This document shows positions 62,901-64,000 of a DNA stretch of 64,000 nt, in pieces. The DNA comes from Trochalopteron elliotii. Its lineage: Eukaryota > Chordata > Aves > Passeriformes > Leiothrichidae. The translations under genes and the position numbers were made by a program. The notes beneath the pieces were generated by a model. The model searched no databases and was not told where the DNA came from. It worked only from the letters and a program-made list of their open reading frames with translations. Numbering within the stretch: the first letter of the stretch is position 1; the number at the start of each line of letters is the position of its first letter. The DNA lies in the NCBI GenBank assembly GCA_024734555.1, contig JANPWX010000338.1, forward strand, positions 1,353,734 through 1,417,733. The letters are read 5' to 3'.

Positions 62901-63345
62901 TTTCCAGAAAGGAACAGTAAAAGCAGCATATTCCCTACTACACGCTTCATTTTAGGATCAAAAGGATAGTGAAGTACATACATTTAATTAGCAGGGAGAA
63001 TACAAAAGCCCATTAATGGAAAACAAAACACATTCTGGAAACAAAAATATACTATAAATATTACAGACAGACACTGGTGTGTGTTCCTCTGTGCATGGCA
63101 ACAGTTCAGGAGGAGTAACTTCTGAAAGCAGCGCACTGACTTCCAGCTCACAGCTTTTCAGGATATTCACCCTTCTGTGACTGCTTAACATGATCTCCTC
63201 TATTTATAGTCACTTTTTTTGCAACTGTTATCATATGGTTATTAAAATGAACAGGCAGAGTCACAGAAACACCGCAGCAACCAATGCCAGCAACTGAATA
63301 CAAGACACTACTTCAGCACACGCTTTTGCTTGTAACTTGGGCAGC
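59934..63345. other. Upstream RARB intron or 5' flank, distal part
   Basis: AT-rich with A-runs at 62150-62164 and 62362-62393 and one possible old repeat core at 60917. No gene found. Confidence 0.6.
60917..60950. repeat. Possible remnant of the palindromic amniote repeat
   Basis: ATCCACTGACCTCAGCTGGC followed by TTTAGGGTCACT resembles CCATTGACTTCAATGGGCTTTGGATCA. Short and diverged. Confidence 0.3.
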
Positions 63346-63349
63346 TTTG

Positions 63350-63785
63350 AGATTTTTGTTGGCAGCATCCACTGTGCAGGTCAGGAGAGCCCAGGAGCAA
63401 CGGTGGAAGTGTGGGCTGTGGCTGACCCAGGGCTGTAAGCCTTAGTATGACCCCTACTTAAAGCAGCAGAGGTGTTAGTGCAGAGCACACACCTCCACAT
63501 CTGGCCTCCTGACCGCCCAAACCAGCACAGTCACAGGATGGGGAGGGCTCACACCAACCCAGGGCTGCTCCCGGGAGCAATGGCAATTGTGCCCTAGTCC
63601 AGCCGCAGCCCTCAAGCAGCAGGGTCCCTAGGATACACTGGAGCCTCCCTCCCCTAAACCACCCACCCAGTCAGTGCAACTCTGGAGAAGCTGATCTCTC
63701 GTGACCACCTCCTGTGTGAGCAGCCCTGCAGACCCACTCCTACCAGCCCCACTAACTATAGCCAAGATACAGCACCCAGACTTCC
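63350..63785. other. G/C-richer patch at the right edge
   Basis: Richer in C and G than the rest of the window but CpG-poor, so not a CpG island. It contains two related words (GGAGCAACGGTGGAAGTGTG near 63394 and GGGAGCAATGGCAATTGTGC near 63574), hinting at a decayed internal duplication or old repeat. The last 215 bp of the window are ordinary AT-rich sequence. Confidence 0.3.
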
Positions 63786-64000
63786 AAGATTATCTCTGAA
63801 TGCCCATATATACACAGCCTTGCTGTTTTGTGAGAGGGTTTATGTTCTCAGACACAAAGAATTCATCACTTTAGCTTCAGCCTGCATCATAGCTATTCCC
63901 TCACAAGTGTCCCATGTGTTTCTATTTAGGTAGCTGTAGTGTAATACATTTTAATTAATTGTACACATTAGAACTGGATTTTATACAAATTTATTTTTGC

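Overview
This window is vertebrate nuclear DNA, almost all of it intronic or intergenic. Amniote, and most likely bird, origin is suggested by three things. The one recognisable coding exon is the N-terminal exon of retinoic acid receptor beta, isoform 1/3. A solo LTR belongs to a family I know as widespread in neoavian and passerine genomes. The other dispersed repeats are old amniote types (CR1, MIR-like, a palindromic MITE-like element), with no Alu or L1. No prokaryotic gene, CRISPR array, RNA gene or intact mobile element was found.

Layout: RARB is on the minus strand. Its beta-1 exon (classically E2) occupies 44688-45186. It has a clear 3' splice site (AG at 45187-45188), a 321-nt 5' UTR with four short upstream ORFs and an octamer motif, an initiator ATG at 44865-44863, 59 codons of the A domain, and a consensus 5' splice site at 44687. 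Everything to the left (1-44687) is therefore the 5' part of the very long intron leading towards the shared B/DNA-binding-domain exons, which I do not see here. Everything to the right (45187-64000) is the upstream intron or 5' flank. The 5'-most non-coding exon (E1) should lie at higher coordinates, but I could not identify it.

The most interesting regulatory signal is at 3779-3795: a perfect consensus DR5 retinoic acid response element (two TGACCT half-sites, 5-nt spacer) inside an intron of a retinoic acid receptor gene. It is a candidate autoregulatory site separate from the classical beta-2 promoter element. A perfect-half-site DR6 lies at 29573-29590. A solo LTR (43598-44182, plus strand) sits 505 bp from the exon, and its TATA box faces the exon in antisense.

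The rest is AT-rich intron with scattered decayed repeats, A-rich and G/T-rich tracts (two dense G-quadruplex-capable tracts at 50566-50629 and 51934-51985), and several AT-rich, homeodomain-core-rich blocks that look like conserved non-coding elements but need alignment to prove. Many open frames of 60-159 codons occur on both strands; none except the RARB exon resembles a protein I know.
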